In this document: one piece after another, positions 25,857 through 34,060 of the stretch
Layout of the letters: each line of letters starts with the position of its first letter
Numbering within the stretch: the first letter of the stretch is position 1
Origin: Micromonospora sp. WMMA1363
GTDB taxonomy: Bacteria > Actinomycetota > Actinomycetes > Mycobacteriales > Micromonosporaceae
Assembly (NCBI RefSeq): GCF_030345795.1
Contig: NZ_JAUALB010000001.1
Location: 2,351,001-2,415,000, forward strand
Length of the DNA: 64,000 bases
Direction of reading: 5' to 3'
Notes under the pieces: model-generated
The model's input: only the letters and a program-made list of their open reading frames with translations
Databases searched by the model: none
Told to the model about the DNA's origin: nothing
Program-made: the position numbers and the translations under genes

Positions 25857-27653
25857 GTGCGCGAGTTCTCCGTCCCGCCGATCGTCACCGTCGGCGACTC
25901 GGCCAACCTCACCGACCCGGTCTGGGACAACGCCGAGGTCGCCCCGGACGCTGTGCAGTTCGTCCGCCCTGGCCCCGACGGCGCCCGAACCGAGGTGACC
26001 TGCCGACAGTTCCGTGACGAGGTGGTGGCGGTGGCCCGAGGCCTGGTCGCTGCCGGCGTGCAGCCAGGAGCCCGGGTCGCCCTGATGAGCCGGACGCGCT
26101 ACGAGTGGACGCTGTTCGATTACGCCATCTGGACCGCCGGCGCCGTCACCGTGCCGATCTACGAGACGTCCAGCGCTGAGCAGGCCGCCTGGATCCTCTC
26201 CGACTCGGGCGCCACCGCCGCGCTGGTGGAGACCGACGCGCACGCCGCGCTGGTCGCCGGGGTCCGGGACCGGGCGCCCGAGCTGGAGAACGTGTGGCAG
26301 ATCGACCTCGGCGCGGTGAACGAGCTGGTCGCGGCGGGCGCCGCGGTCGACCCGGCGGAGATCGAGCGGCGCCGCGCGGCGGCGCGCTCAACCGACCTCG
26401 CCACCATCATCTACACCAGCGGCACCACCGGTCGACCGAAGGGGTGCGTGCTCACCCACCGCAACATGTACGCCGACGTCACCAACGCGGTACCGGTCCT
26501 GCCGAACCTGTTCGGCGAGGGTGCCTCCACCCTGCTGTTCCTGCCGCTGGCGCACGCCTTCGCCCGGCTCATCCAGGTCGGTGTGGTGCAGGCCCGCGCC
26601 CCCATGGCGCACTGCGCGGACACGAAGAACCTGGTCACCGAACTCCAGGAGTTCCGCCCCACGTTCGTGCTGTCCGTGCCGCGGGTCTTCGAGAAGGTCT
26701 ACAACTCCGCCAAGCAGAAGGCCGAGGCCGACGGCAAGGGCAGGATCTTCGCCCGCGCCGAGGCGGTCGCCATCGCGTACAGCGAGGCCCTGGAGACCTC
26801 GGACGGCCCGGGCCTGCTGCTACGCGCACAGCACGCGCTCTTCGACAAGCTCGTCTACCGCAAACTCCGCGCGGCGCTCGGCGGCCGGTGCCACAGCGCC
26901 ATCTCCGGCGGCGCGCCGCTCGGCGCCCGGCTGGGGCACTTCTTCCGTGGCGTCGGCGTGGCCATCTGCGAGGGCTACGGGCTGACCGAGACGTCTCCCG
27001 CGGCCGCCGCCAACCTGCCCGGCGCCACCCGGGTCGGCACCGTCGGCCGGCCGCTACCCGGCGTCACCATCCGGATCGACGACGACGGGGAGGTCCTCAT
27101 CGCCGGCGACATCGTCTTCTCCGGCTACTGGCGCAACGAGACCGCCACCGCGGAGGCGCTGGCCGACGGCTGGTTCCACACCGGCGACCTGGGACAGCTG
27201 GACAACGACGGCTACCTGAGCATCACCGGCCGCAAGAAGGAGATCATCGTTACCGCCGGCGGTAAGAACGTCGCCCCGGCGGTGCTGGAGGACCAGGTCC
27301 GGGCACACCCGTTGGTCAGCCAGTGCGTCGTGGTCGGTGACCGGCAGCCGTTCATCGCCGCGCTGGTCACCGTCGACGAGGAGGCGCTGCCGGGGTGGCT
27401 TGGGTCGGCCGACATGCCGACGGACACCCCGGTCGAGCGGCTACGCGAGCACGACGCGCTACGAGCCGAGATCCAGGGCGCGATCGACGTCGCCAACCAG
27501 GCGGTCTCCAAGGCCGAGGCGATCAAGGTCTTCGTGATCCTGCCCCGGGACTTCACCGAGGCGACCGGGGAACTGACCCCGTCGCTCAAGGTCAAGCGGC
27601 AGGTCGTACACAAGACGTACGCTGCGGAGATCGCCGAGATCTACCGCGGCTGA
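25857..27653 (+). CDS. Long-chain fatty acid-CoA ligase (FadD15-like)
   Basis: This 598-aa AMP-forming acyl-CoA synthetase activates fatty acids. It starts at GTG 25857 with GAGGAG at 25844-25849. Motifs are IIYTSGTTGRPKGCVLTHRN (P-loop), the adenine-binding GYGLTETSPAAAANLPG, GWFHTGDLGQLDNDGYLSITGRKKEIIVTAGGKNVAP (hinge and C-terminal domain), and the catalytic Lys in LTPSLKVKRQVVHKTY. There is no signal peptide. Its place beside SRPBCC and upstream of PimB agrees with Rv2187 (fadD15) in mycobacteria. A TAGGTT box at 25790-25795 is a candidate -10. Confidence 0.93.
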   Translation: MREFSVPPIVTVGDSANLTDPVWDNAEVAPDAVQFVRPGPDGARTEVTCRQFRDEVVAVARGLVAAGVQPGARVALMSRTRYEWTLFDYAIWTAGAVTVPIYETSSAEQAAWILSDSGATAALVETDAHAALVAGVRDRAPELENVWQIDLGAVNELVAAGAAVDPAEIERRRAAARSTDLATIIYTSGTTGRPKGCVLTHRNMYADVTNAVPVLPNLFGEGASTLLFLPLAHAFARLIQVGVVQARAPMAHCADTKNLVTELQEFRPTFVLSVPRVFEKVYNSAKQKAEADGKGRIFARAEAVAIAYSEALETSDGPGLLLRAQHALFDKLVYRKLRAALGGRCHSAISGGAPLGARLGHFFRGVGVAICEGYGLTETSPAAAANLPGATRVGTVGRPLPGVTIRIDDDGEVLIAGDIVFSGYWRNETATAEALADGWFHTGDLGQLDNDGYLSITGRKKEIIVTAGGKNVAPAVLEDQVRAHPLVSQCVVVGDRQPFIAALVTVDEEALPGWLGSADMPTDTPVERLREHDALRAEIQGAIDVANQAVSKAEAIKVFVILPRDFTEATGELTPSLKVKRQVVHKTYAAEIAEIYRG

Positions 27654-27654
27654 C

Positions 27655-27660
27655 TACGAT
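27655..27660 (+). promoter_or_regulatory. -10 box (TACGAT) for a leaderless sensor kinase transcript
   Basis: TACGAT ends 7 bases before GTG 27668, and there is no ribosome site in between. It overlaps the stop region of fadD. TANNNT at this distance puts the transcription start at or next to the start codon. Confidence 0.45.
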
Positions 27661-27667
27661 CCGTCAC

Positions 27668-29359
27668 GTGCCCGCCTCCACACCTGCCCTGTCGCACCCG
27701 CACCCCCTCGCCACCGCGGCGCGGGTGGTCATGCTGGCGCTGGTCGCGGTCCTGACCCTGTTCGCGACACGCGACATCACGCAGCTGTGGTGGATCGCGC
27801 TGCTGGCGGTGGCGGGCCTGCCGGCGTCGCTGACGCCGACGCACCGCCTGCTCGGGCCGCTCAGCCGGGTGGCTGAGGTGGTCGTGCTCGGGTTGGCCGC
27901 GAGCCAGGTCGGCGCGGTGGCCATGCTCGGCGGCAAGATCGGCGGGCTGGGCGCCTCCGCGGTGCTGCCGTACCTGGCGGTGCCGGTCACCGTCACCGCG
28001 CTGCGTCGGCGGTTCCGTGAGGGCGGCGGGTTGCTCGCGATCACCGCGGTCACCCTGCTCGTGGCGGGCGCGCTGACCGAGGTCGACGGCGAGCGGCAGC
28101 TCACCCAGATCGGCTACCTCGCCGTCTGCGCTCAGTGGCTGATCCTCGCCGCCCTCGGTCTCTACGCGGCGGGCACGCTGCACCGGATGATGCTGGCGCG
28201 CGGCGACGGCACGCCCCAACCGTACGCCGAGGCGACCCGGCTGCTCACCCAGCTCCGCACGGTGGCCCGGCAACTGCCGGGTGCCACCCTCGACCCGGGC
28301 GGCATCTCGGAGCACCTGCTGGAGGAGCTGCGCGCGGTGGCTCGCGCGGACCGGGCGGCGGTGCTGTCGGCCAGTGCCGGCGGCCGGCTGGTGGTGCTGG
28401 TCCAGTCGTGCGTCGACCGGATGGACTGGGAGACGACGCTGGACGCGGATTCGGCCATCGCCGACGCGTGGGCCAGCCAACAGCCGCAGACCGCGGCCCG
28501 CTCCCAGACCCGCTCGCAGCCCGACGGCGACGTGTCGGCGCTGATCGTCCCGCTGGTCGCCGGGGTGCGCACGGTGGGGCTGGTGGTGCTGGAGGCGGAC
28601 GCCGCGCAGGCGTACCCGCCCGACGTCGTGTCCCGGGTGACGGGGCTGACCAGCCCGGCGGCGCTGCGGTTGGAGGCGGCGCTGCTCTTCGACGAGGTAC
28701 GGTCGTTGGCCACCAACGAGGAGCGGCAGCGGCTGGCCCGGGAGATCCACGACGGGGTGGCCCAGGAGCTGGTGATGGTCGGCTACGGCATCGACAATGC
28801 CCTGGCCACGGTGCACGACGACGCCGAGGAGACCGCCGAGAGCCTGCGCACGCTACGCCAGGAGGTGACCCGGGTGATCACCGAGCTGCGGCTGAGCCTG
28901 TTCGAGCTGCGCAGCGAGGTGGACCGGCACGGCGGCCTGGCCGCCGCGATCGCCGAGTACGCCCGCACCGTCGGTGCCTCCGGCGGGCTGCGGGTGCACC
29001 TGTCGCTGGACGAGTCGACCGCGCGGTTGCCCGCCGCCACGGAGGCCGAGCTGCTGCGCATCGCGCAGGAGGCGGTGACCAACGCGCGCAAGCACGCCGG
29101 CGCTTCGAACCTCTGGGTCACCTGTGCGGTGGACCCCCCGTACGCCCAGATCGAAGTGTCGGATGACGGTCACGGGATGGGTGAGCAGCGCTCAGACGGG
29201 CACTACGGTCTTGCGATCATGGCGGAGAGGGCGGAACGTATCCGGGGCCGGTTGGAGATCAGGCCGCGACAGCCGAGCGGTACGACCGTGGCGGTGGTAC
29301 TGGGTTCGTCGCCTCGGCGCGATAACCTGCATGGCAGCGCAGCAGCAGAAGGGGAGTAA
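27668..29359 (+). CDS. NarL-type sensor histidine kinase with membrane domain and GAF-like region
   Basis: This 563-aa kinase has four to six membrane segments in residues about 15-170 (VVMLALVAVLTLFAT; LWWIALLAVAGLPASL; VVVLGLAASQVGAVAML; LLAITAVTLLVAGAL; WLILAALGLYAAG). A GAF-like region follows (LLEELRAVARADRAAVLSASAGGRLVVLV ... LIVPLVAGVRTVGLVVLEAD). Next is a HisKA_3 dimerisation domain with the phospho-acceptor His in RQRLAREIHDGVAQELVMVG, and a HATPase with the N-box LLRIAQEAVTNARKHAG and G-box DDGHGMG. The start is GTG 27668. The paired regulator follows after 7 bp. The signal is unknown. Confidence 0.92.
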   Translation: MPASTPALSHPHPLATAARVVMLALVAVLTLFATRDITQLWWIALLAVAGLPASLTPTHRLLGPLSRVAEVVVLGLAASQVGAVAMLGGKIGGLGASAVLPYLAVPVTVTALRRRFREGGGLLAITAVTLLVAGALTEVDGERQLTQIGYLAVCAQWLILAALGLYAAGTLHRMMLARGDGTPQPYAEATRLLTQLRTVARQLPGATLDPGGISEHLLEELRAVARADRAAVLSASAGGRLVVLVQSCVDRMDWETTLDADSAIADAWASQQPQTAARSQTRSQPDGDVSALIVPLVAGVRTVGLVVLEADAAQAYPPDVVSRVTGLTSPAALRLEAALLFDEVRSLATNEERQRLAREIHDGVAQELVMVGYGIDNALATVHDDAEETAESLRTLRQEVTRVITELRLSLFELRSEVDRHGGLAAAIAEYARTVGASGGLRVHLSLDESTARLPAATEAELLRIAQEAVTNARKHAGASNLWVTCAVDPPYAQIEVSDDGHGMGEQRSDGHYGLAIMAERAERIRGRLEIRPRQPSGTTVAVVLGSSPRRDNLHGSAAAEGE

Positions 29360-29366
29360 CCCGAGG

Positions 29367-30035
29367 ATGACCATCAGCCCGACACCGGCCGCCCGCACCA
29401 AGGTCCTCCTTGTCGACGACCACGACCTGATCCGTAAGGGTCTCCGGCACGCCTTCGAGCGCGACCGACAGTTCGAGGTCGTCGGCGAGGCCGCGACGGC
29501 GGCCGAGGGCGTCCGCCAGGCCGGCGCGCTCCAGCCGGATGTGGTGATCATGGATCTGCGGCTGCCCGACGGCAGCGGCCTGGAGGCCACCCGGGCGCTG
29601 CGGAAAGCCAGCGCCACCATGGGCATCGTCGTGCTGACCATGTACGCCGGGGACGACCAGCTCTTCGGCGCGCTGGAGGCGGGTGCGAGCGCCTTCGTGC
29701 CGAAGACCGCCCCGGCCGACGAGGTGGTCGCGGCGGCCCGGCACGCCGCCTCCTCCCCCAGCGCCTTCACCGCCGCCGACCTCGCCGAGGCGATGAAGCG
29801 CCGGCTGGCGCCCTCCGGCCCGCAGCTCTCCCCTCGCGAGGGTCAGGTGCTGCGGCTACTCGCCGACGGCATGAGCGTCGCCGGCATCGCCAAGCAGCTC
29901 TTCGTCAGCGAGTCCACCGCCAAGACCCACATCTCCAAGCTCTACGAGAAGCTGGGCGCCGCCAACCGCGCCCAGGCGCTGATGACGGCGCTGCGGCTCG
30001 GCCTACTCGAGGCGCCGGACGCGCCGAAGTTCTGA
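29367..30035 (+). CDS. NarL/LuxR-family response regulator
   Basis: This 222-aa partner of the preceding kinase starts at ATG 29367, with GGGGAG ten bases upstream. The receiver domain has the acidic pair in LLVDDHDLI, the phospho-acceptor Asp in VVIMDLRLPDGSG, the switch Thr in VLTMYA and the Lys in FVPKTAPADE. The LuxR-type helix-turn-helix at the C-terminus reads LSPREGQVLRLLADGMSVAGIAKQLFVSESTAKTHISKLYEKLGA. All key residues are present, so it should be a normal phosphorylation-controlled DNA binder. Confidence 0.95.
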   Translation: MTISPTPAARTKVLLVDDHDLIRKGLRHAFERDRQFEVVGEAATAAEGVRQAGALQPDVVIMDLRLPDGSGLEATRALRKASATMGIVVLTMYAGDDQLFGALEAGASAFVPKTAPADEVVAAARHAASSPSAFTAADLAEAMKRRLAPSGPQLSPREGQVLRLLADGMSVAGIAKQLFVSESTAKTHISKLYEKLGAANRAQALMTALRLGLLEAPDAPKF

Positions 30036-30062
30036 CCCTGCCGCGGCGACGCACCGCTGCCG

Positions 30063-30095
30063 GGCCCACGCCCGTCCACCCGACGGGCGTGGGCC
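30063..30095 (+). terminator. Hairpin terminator of the two-component operon
   Basis: A 14-bp perfect stem pairs 30063-30076 with 30082-30095 around a 5-base loop. It starts 28 bp after the response-regulator stop. The stem is almost all G/C, with no T-run. Confidence 0.75.
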
Positions 30096-30097
30096 GC

Positions 30098-30135
30098 TTC
30101 ATCGAGTCTCGTATTCTTCATCGAGTCTCGTATTC
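30098..30135. repeat. Perfect 19-bp tandem duplication upstream of the methyltransferase gene
   Basis: TTCATCGAGTCTCGTATTC occurs at 30098-30116 and again directly at 30117-30135. It lies between the terminator hairpin and a candidate -10 (TATGGT, 30158-30163). The second copy abuts the expected -35 position, so it could be a doubled regulator site. Confidence 0.85.
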
Positions 30136-30224
30136 GACCCCGCACGGCCGCACACGCTATGGTCTCCCCCGGCGGAGGGGCGGTCCGCGGGCGGCGCGGC
30201 CCGCGCTCGGTGAAGAGGTGAGGC

Positions 30225-31034
30225 ATGGGACGGCCGAACTGGGCACCCGACGACATCGACATCGAACGTCCCAGCGTGGCCCGCATGTACGACTACTACC
30301 TCGGCGGCTCCCACAACTTCGCGGTGGACCGCGCGGCGGCGCAGGCCATGGTGACGGCGGTGCCCGAGGCGCCGCTGATGGCCCAGGCAAACCGAGCGTT
30401 TCTGCGGCGGGCCGTGCAGTTTCTGGTCGACGCCGGCGTCCGGCAGTTCCTCGACATCGGCTCAGGCATCCCCACGGTGGGCAACGTGCACGAGATCGCC
30501 CAGCGCCACGCCCCCGACTCCCGGGTGGTGTATGTCGACATCGACCCGGTGGCCGTTGCGCACAGTCAGGAAATTCTCGCCGGCAACGACCGGACGACGG
30601 TGGTGCAGGAGGATCTGCGCCACCCCGAGCGCATCCTCGGCCATCCCGAGGTACGGCGGCTGCTCGACCTCGACCGGCCGGTCGCCGTGCTCGTCGTCGC
30701 GGTTCTGCACTTCGTCGCCGCCGACGACCGGCCGGGCGAGCTGCTGCGGACGCTGCGCGACGCCGTCGCCCCCGGAAGCTGGCTGGTGTTGTCGCAGGCC
30801 AGCGCCGACGGACGCGACGACGACGAGCGGGCCGAGGCGGAGGCCATCTACCGACGCACCGACAACCCGCTGTGGCTGCGCAGCCGCGCCGAGTTGACCG
30901 CCCTCTTCGACGGCTTCGAGTTGGTGGAGCCAGGTGTCGTCTGGGTGCCGCAATGGCGCCCGGAGTTCTCGGAGAACACCGAGGACGCCGAGCAGTCGGG
31001 GTTCATCGGCGGCGTGGGACGGTCCGGTGGCTGA
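30225..31034 (+). CDS. SAM-dependent methyltransferase, DUF574 type
   Basis: This 269-aa protein belongs to the actinobacterial family whose members begin with RPSVARMYDYYLGGSHNFAVDR. Motif I for S-adenosylmethionine is FLDIGSGIPTVGNVHE, followed by VVYVDIDPVAVAHS (acidic residue binding the ribose) and AVLVVAVLHFVA. Strains usually carry many copies of this family, and their substrates are unknown. The start is ATG 30225 after a GGTGAGG-rich site. Its end overlaps the start of the GGDEF-EAL gene by 8 bases, so the two are co-transcribed. Confidence 0.9.
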   Translation: MGRPNWAPDDIDIERPSVARMYDYYLGGSHNFAVDRAAAQAMVTAVPEAPLMAQANRAFLRRAVQFLVDAGVRQFLDIGSGIPTVGNVHEIAQRHAPDSRVVYVDIDPVAVAHSQEILAGNDRTTVVQEDLRHPERILGHPEVRRLLDLDRPVAVLVVAVLHFVAADDRPGELLRTLRDAVAPGSWLVLSQASADGRDDDERAEAEAIYRRTDNPLWLRSRAELTALFDGFELVEPGVVWVPQWRPEFSENTEDAEQSGFIGGVGRSGG

Positions 31035-32868
31035 GCCGCCCGGAGCGGCGCCCGGCCTCAGCGGTCGCACCGGGGCCGGCAGGGCAGCTCGGACCGCGAC
31101 GGACCTCCGGACACCACCCCGGCCGGAGCCGGATGCCGACGCCGCATCCCGATCCGGCGCGCTGACCTTCGCCCACGCTTGGGCGAAAGCGGTCACCGGG
31201 ACGAGCTACCTGCCGATGGCGCAGGCCCAGCTCGAGGGGTTGCTGTGCCGCCTCACCGGGGAACTGGCGGCGGCGCTGCGCGCCGAGCCCTTCGACCTGC
31301 GCGCCGGTCAGCGGGTGGGTGCGGAGCTGGTGGCCGCGCACATCGCATCCGCCGAAGGGCTCGGGCGCACCGTCGAGGTCATCCAGCTGCGGCTGGTGCG
31401 CGACCTGGGGCTGGTCACCGAGGACGCGGAGGATCGGATGGCCCGGCTTCTCGCCGCGGTGACCACCGGGTACGCGCGAGCGTTGCGTGACCGCACCCTG
31501 GACGAACAGGAGTCGATCCGGCGGGCCGCGTTGACCGCGCGGGTGCAGGCGGAGCGGGCGCTGCGGGCCAGCGAGGCCCGCTTCCGGCACCAGGCCACCC
31601 ACGACCCCCTCACCGACCTGCCGAACCGGACACTGTTCACCGAGCGGCTCGCCACGGCCGTCAACGCCCCCGGCCGAGGCGTCGACCGTGTCGGGCTCTG
31701 CTTCCTCGATTTGGACCGGTTCAAGCGGGTCAACGACTCGCACGGGCACCAGGTCGGCGACGTTGTGCTCACCACTGTGGCCGAGCGCCTGCGGACAGCC
31801 CTCGACAGCCACCTGGTCGCCCGTCTCGGCGGTGACGCGTTCGTCGTCCTGGTCGAGGGCACCGGCGGCACCCGGGACGTGATCGCGGTCGCCGAGGCGG
31901 CCCTGGCTGCCGTGCGTGAACCGGCCGTGGTGGCGGAGCAGGAAGTGGCCGTCACGGCGAGCATCGGGATCGTGGAGCGGCCGGTCGCCGACACCTCTCC
32001 GGGGGAGTTGATGCGGGCGGCCGACTGCACCATGCACTGGGCCAAGGCGGCCGGTGGTGGGCGCTGGGAGCTGTACGACGCCGACCGCCACCACCGACAA
32101 CTGGACCGGCAGGCGCTGTCGGCGGCGATCCCGGTCGCGCTGGACCGGGGCGAGTTCTACCTCGACTACCAACCGCTGACCTCGCTGCGCGACGGCCGTG
32201 TGCTCGGGGCGGAGGCGCTGGTGCGCTGGCGGCACCCGGAGCTGGGCGTGCTGCGCCCCGACCGCTTCATCGACCTGGCCGAGGAGACGGGCCTGATCGT
32301 GCCGCTCGGCTACTGGGTGCTCGCCGAAGCGTGCCGGGCGGCGGGAAGCTGGCCGGCGACCGGCGGGGCACCGTTCGTGAGCGTCAACCTGGCCGTCCGG
32401 CAGGTGCACCGCCCCGGGCTGGTCCAGGAGGTCCGCGCCCTGCTGCGGCGCACCGGGCTGCCGCCGGAGCGTCTCCAGCTGGAAATCACCGAGAGCACCA
32501 TGATGAGCACCGCCGAGGAACCCGTCCGGGCGCTGCGGGCCCTCGCGGACCTCGGCGTCCGGATCGCGATCGACGACTTCGGCACCGGCTACAGCAACCT
32601 GGCGTACCTGCGGGCCCTGCCGGTGACCGAGCTGAAGGTGGCCGGGGAGTTCGTGGCCGGTCTGCGTACCCGCCAGGCCCAGGCCGACGAACGGATCCTC
32701 GCCAGCCTGGTGTCGCTGGCGCACGCGCTGGATCTGACCGTCACCGCCGAGGGCGTGGAGACGGCCGGGCAGGCCGAGCGGCTACGCGCGATCGGCTGCG
32801 ACGCCGGGCAGGGCTGGCACTTCGGCCGCCCCGAACCCGCCGACCGGATCCGGGCCCGACTTCGCTGA
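31027..32868 (+). CDS. GGDEF-EAL protein with degenerate GGDEF, probable c-di-GMP phosphodiesterase
   Basis: This 613-aa protein starts at GTG 31027. Residues about 40-165 are a helical sensory region of actinobacterial type (LTFAHAWAKAVTGTSYLPMAQAQLEGLLCRLTGEL). The GGDEF domain begins ATHDPLTDLPNRTLF, but the active loop reads LGGDAFVVLVE: the Glu of GGDEF is Ala, which should abolish or greatly weaken cyclase activity. The EAL domain has its catalytic set: GAEALVRW, VNLAVRQV (Asn), LEITES (Glu), IDDFGTGYSNL (Asp-Asp), ELKVAG (Lys), TAEGVET (Glu) and CDAGQGWHFG (Gln). No membrane segment is seen. Net degradation of c-di-GMP, possibly modulated by GTP binding, is the likely role. Confidence 0.9.
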   Translation: MAEPPGAAPGLSGRTGAGRAARTATDLRTPPRPEPDADAASRSGALTFAHAWAKAVTGTSYLPMAQAQLEGLLCRLTGELAAALRAEPFDLRAGQRVGAELVAAHIASAEGLGRTVEVIQLRLVRDLGLVTEDAEDRMARLLAAVTTGYARALRDRTLDEQESIRRAALTARVQAERALRASEARFRHQATHDPLTDLPNRTLFTERLATAVNAPGRGVDRVGLCFLDLDRFKRVNDSHGHQVGDVVLTTVAERLRTALDSHLVARLGGDAFVVLVEGTGGTRDVIAVAEAALAAVREPAVVAEQEVAVTASIGIVERPVADTSPGELMRAADCTMHWAKAAGGGRWELYDADRHHRQLDRQALSAAIPVALDRGEFYLDYQPLTSLRDGRVLGAEALVRWRHPELGVLRPDRFIDLAEETGLIVPLGYWVLAEACRAAGSWPATGGAPFVSVNLAVRQVHRPGLVQEVRALLRRTGLPPERLQLEITESTMMSTAEEPVRALRALADLGVRIAIDDFGTGYSNLAYLRALPVTELKVAGEFVAGLRTRQAQADERILASLVSLAHALDLTVTAEGVETAGQAERLRAIGCDAGQGWHFGRPEPADRIRARLR

Positions 32869-32883
32869 CCGCCGCCCGTCGGG

Positions 32884-34008
32884 TCAACCCGCGAGGAGGG
32901 CGGCCATCCGCCGGGCCTGGTGCTCCCAGCGCCACTCCCGCTCGACCCAGGCGCGGCCCGCCGCGCCGAACTGCCGGGCCAGGTCCCGGTCGGCGAGCAG
33001 CGTCGCCACCCGGTCGGCGAGCTGGGCCACGTCCCGCCCGCGGACCACGAAGCCCGTCTCCCCGTCCCGGACCGCGTCGGGCGCGCCGCCCGAGTCACCG
33101 GCGACCACGGGCAGACCGGTCGCCGAGGCCTCCAGGTAGACGATGCCGAGCCCTTCCACGTCCAGGCCACGGTTGCGGGTGCGACAGGGCATCGCGTACA
33201 CGTCACCGGCCGCGTAGTGGGCGGGCAGCTCGACCGCCGGCACCGTGCCGGTGAACACCACATCCCGTTCGACCCCGGCCTGCCGGGCCAGCTTCTCCAA
33301 CGCCGCTCGGTACGGGCCGCCGCCCACGACGAGCAGCGCGGCGTCCGGGACGCGGCGGCGGATCTCCGGCAAGGCCCGGATCAGCATGTCCTGCCCCTTG
33401 CGCGGCACCAGCCGGGACACACAGACCACCACCGGGCGGTCGGCCACGCCGAGCCGCGCGCGCACCGGCTCCCCGTCGACCGACGGATGGTAGGCGTCCA
33501 CGTCGACCCCGGGCGCGAGGCGGCGTAACTCGGTGACCCCGTGCAACGCCCGCTCCAGCCGGATCCGGGTGTACTCCCCCAGGTAGGTCGTCACGTCGAC
33601 GCCCCGCCCGATGCGGCGCAACGCCGTCCGGGCTCCGGGCAGCGCAGCCCAGCCGACCTCGTGGCCGTGGGTCTGCGCCACGACCCGCCGGATTCCGGCC
33701 CGCCGACGTAGTCCCGCGGCGAGCAGCCCGAGCGGGGCCGCGGCGCCGAACCACACGGTGTCGCAGTCGTACGACCGGGCCAGCCGCGCCGCCCGCCGGG
33801 CCACCGGCGGGGTGGGCAGGAGCACCCGGGTCCGTTCGCGCACCACCTCGAAGGGCTGGTCGGCGTCGAACGTCTCGGCGCCCCGCCAGTTGGAGGCGTA
33901 GACCACCACCGAGCCCGGGGGCTGGCGGACGGCGAGGTTGTGCACGAAGGACTGGATGCCACCGGGACGGGGCGGGAAGTCGTTCGTGACCAGCAACGTC
34001 CTGCTCAT
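32884..34008 (-). CDS. pimB: GT4 mannosyltransferase, PimB-like
   Basis: This 374-aa GT-B glycosyltransferase opens MSRTLLVTNDFPPRPGGIQSFVHNLA, as do mannosyltransferases that add the second mannose to phosphatidylinositol monomannoside (M. tuberculosis Rv2188c). The donor-binding half has VVCVSRLVPRKGQDMLIRALP and the E-x7-E stretch EGLGIVYLEASATGLPVVAGDSGGAP. There is no membrane segment, so it acts at the inner face of the membrane. Its neighbours match the mycobacterial order fadD15-pimB. The exact acceptor is inferred from context. Confidence 0.88.
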   Translation of the reverse strand: MSRTLLVTNDFPPRPGGIQSFVHNLAVRQPPGSVVVYASNWRGAETFDADQPFEVVRERTRVLLPTPPVARRAARLARSYDCDTVWFGAAAPLGLLAAGLRRRAGIRRVVAQTHGHEVGWAALPGARTALRRIGRGVDVTTYLGEYTRIRLERALHGVTELRRLAPGVDVDAYHPSVDGEPVRARLGVADRPVVVCVSRLVPRKGQDMLIRALPEIRRRVPDAALLVVGGGPYRAALEKLARQAGVERDVVFTGTVPAVELPAHYAAGDVYAMPCRTRNRGLDVEGLGIVYLEASATGLPVVAGDSGGAPDAVRDGETGFVVRGRDVAQLADRVATLLADRDLARQFGAAGRAWVEREWRWEHQARRMAALLAG

Positions 34009-34060
34009 GCCGGCCCCACCATGCCCAACGGTGACAGGTCGCTTGCTCGCTGACGCTCGC

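Noticed and set aside
31003..32724. 573-codon minus-strand frame opposite the GGDEF-EAL gene
   Set aside because: Antisense shadow; the plus strand has the full EAL motif set.
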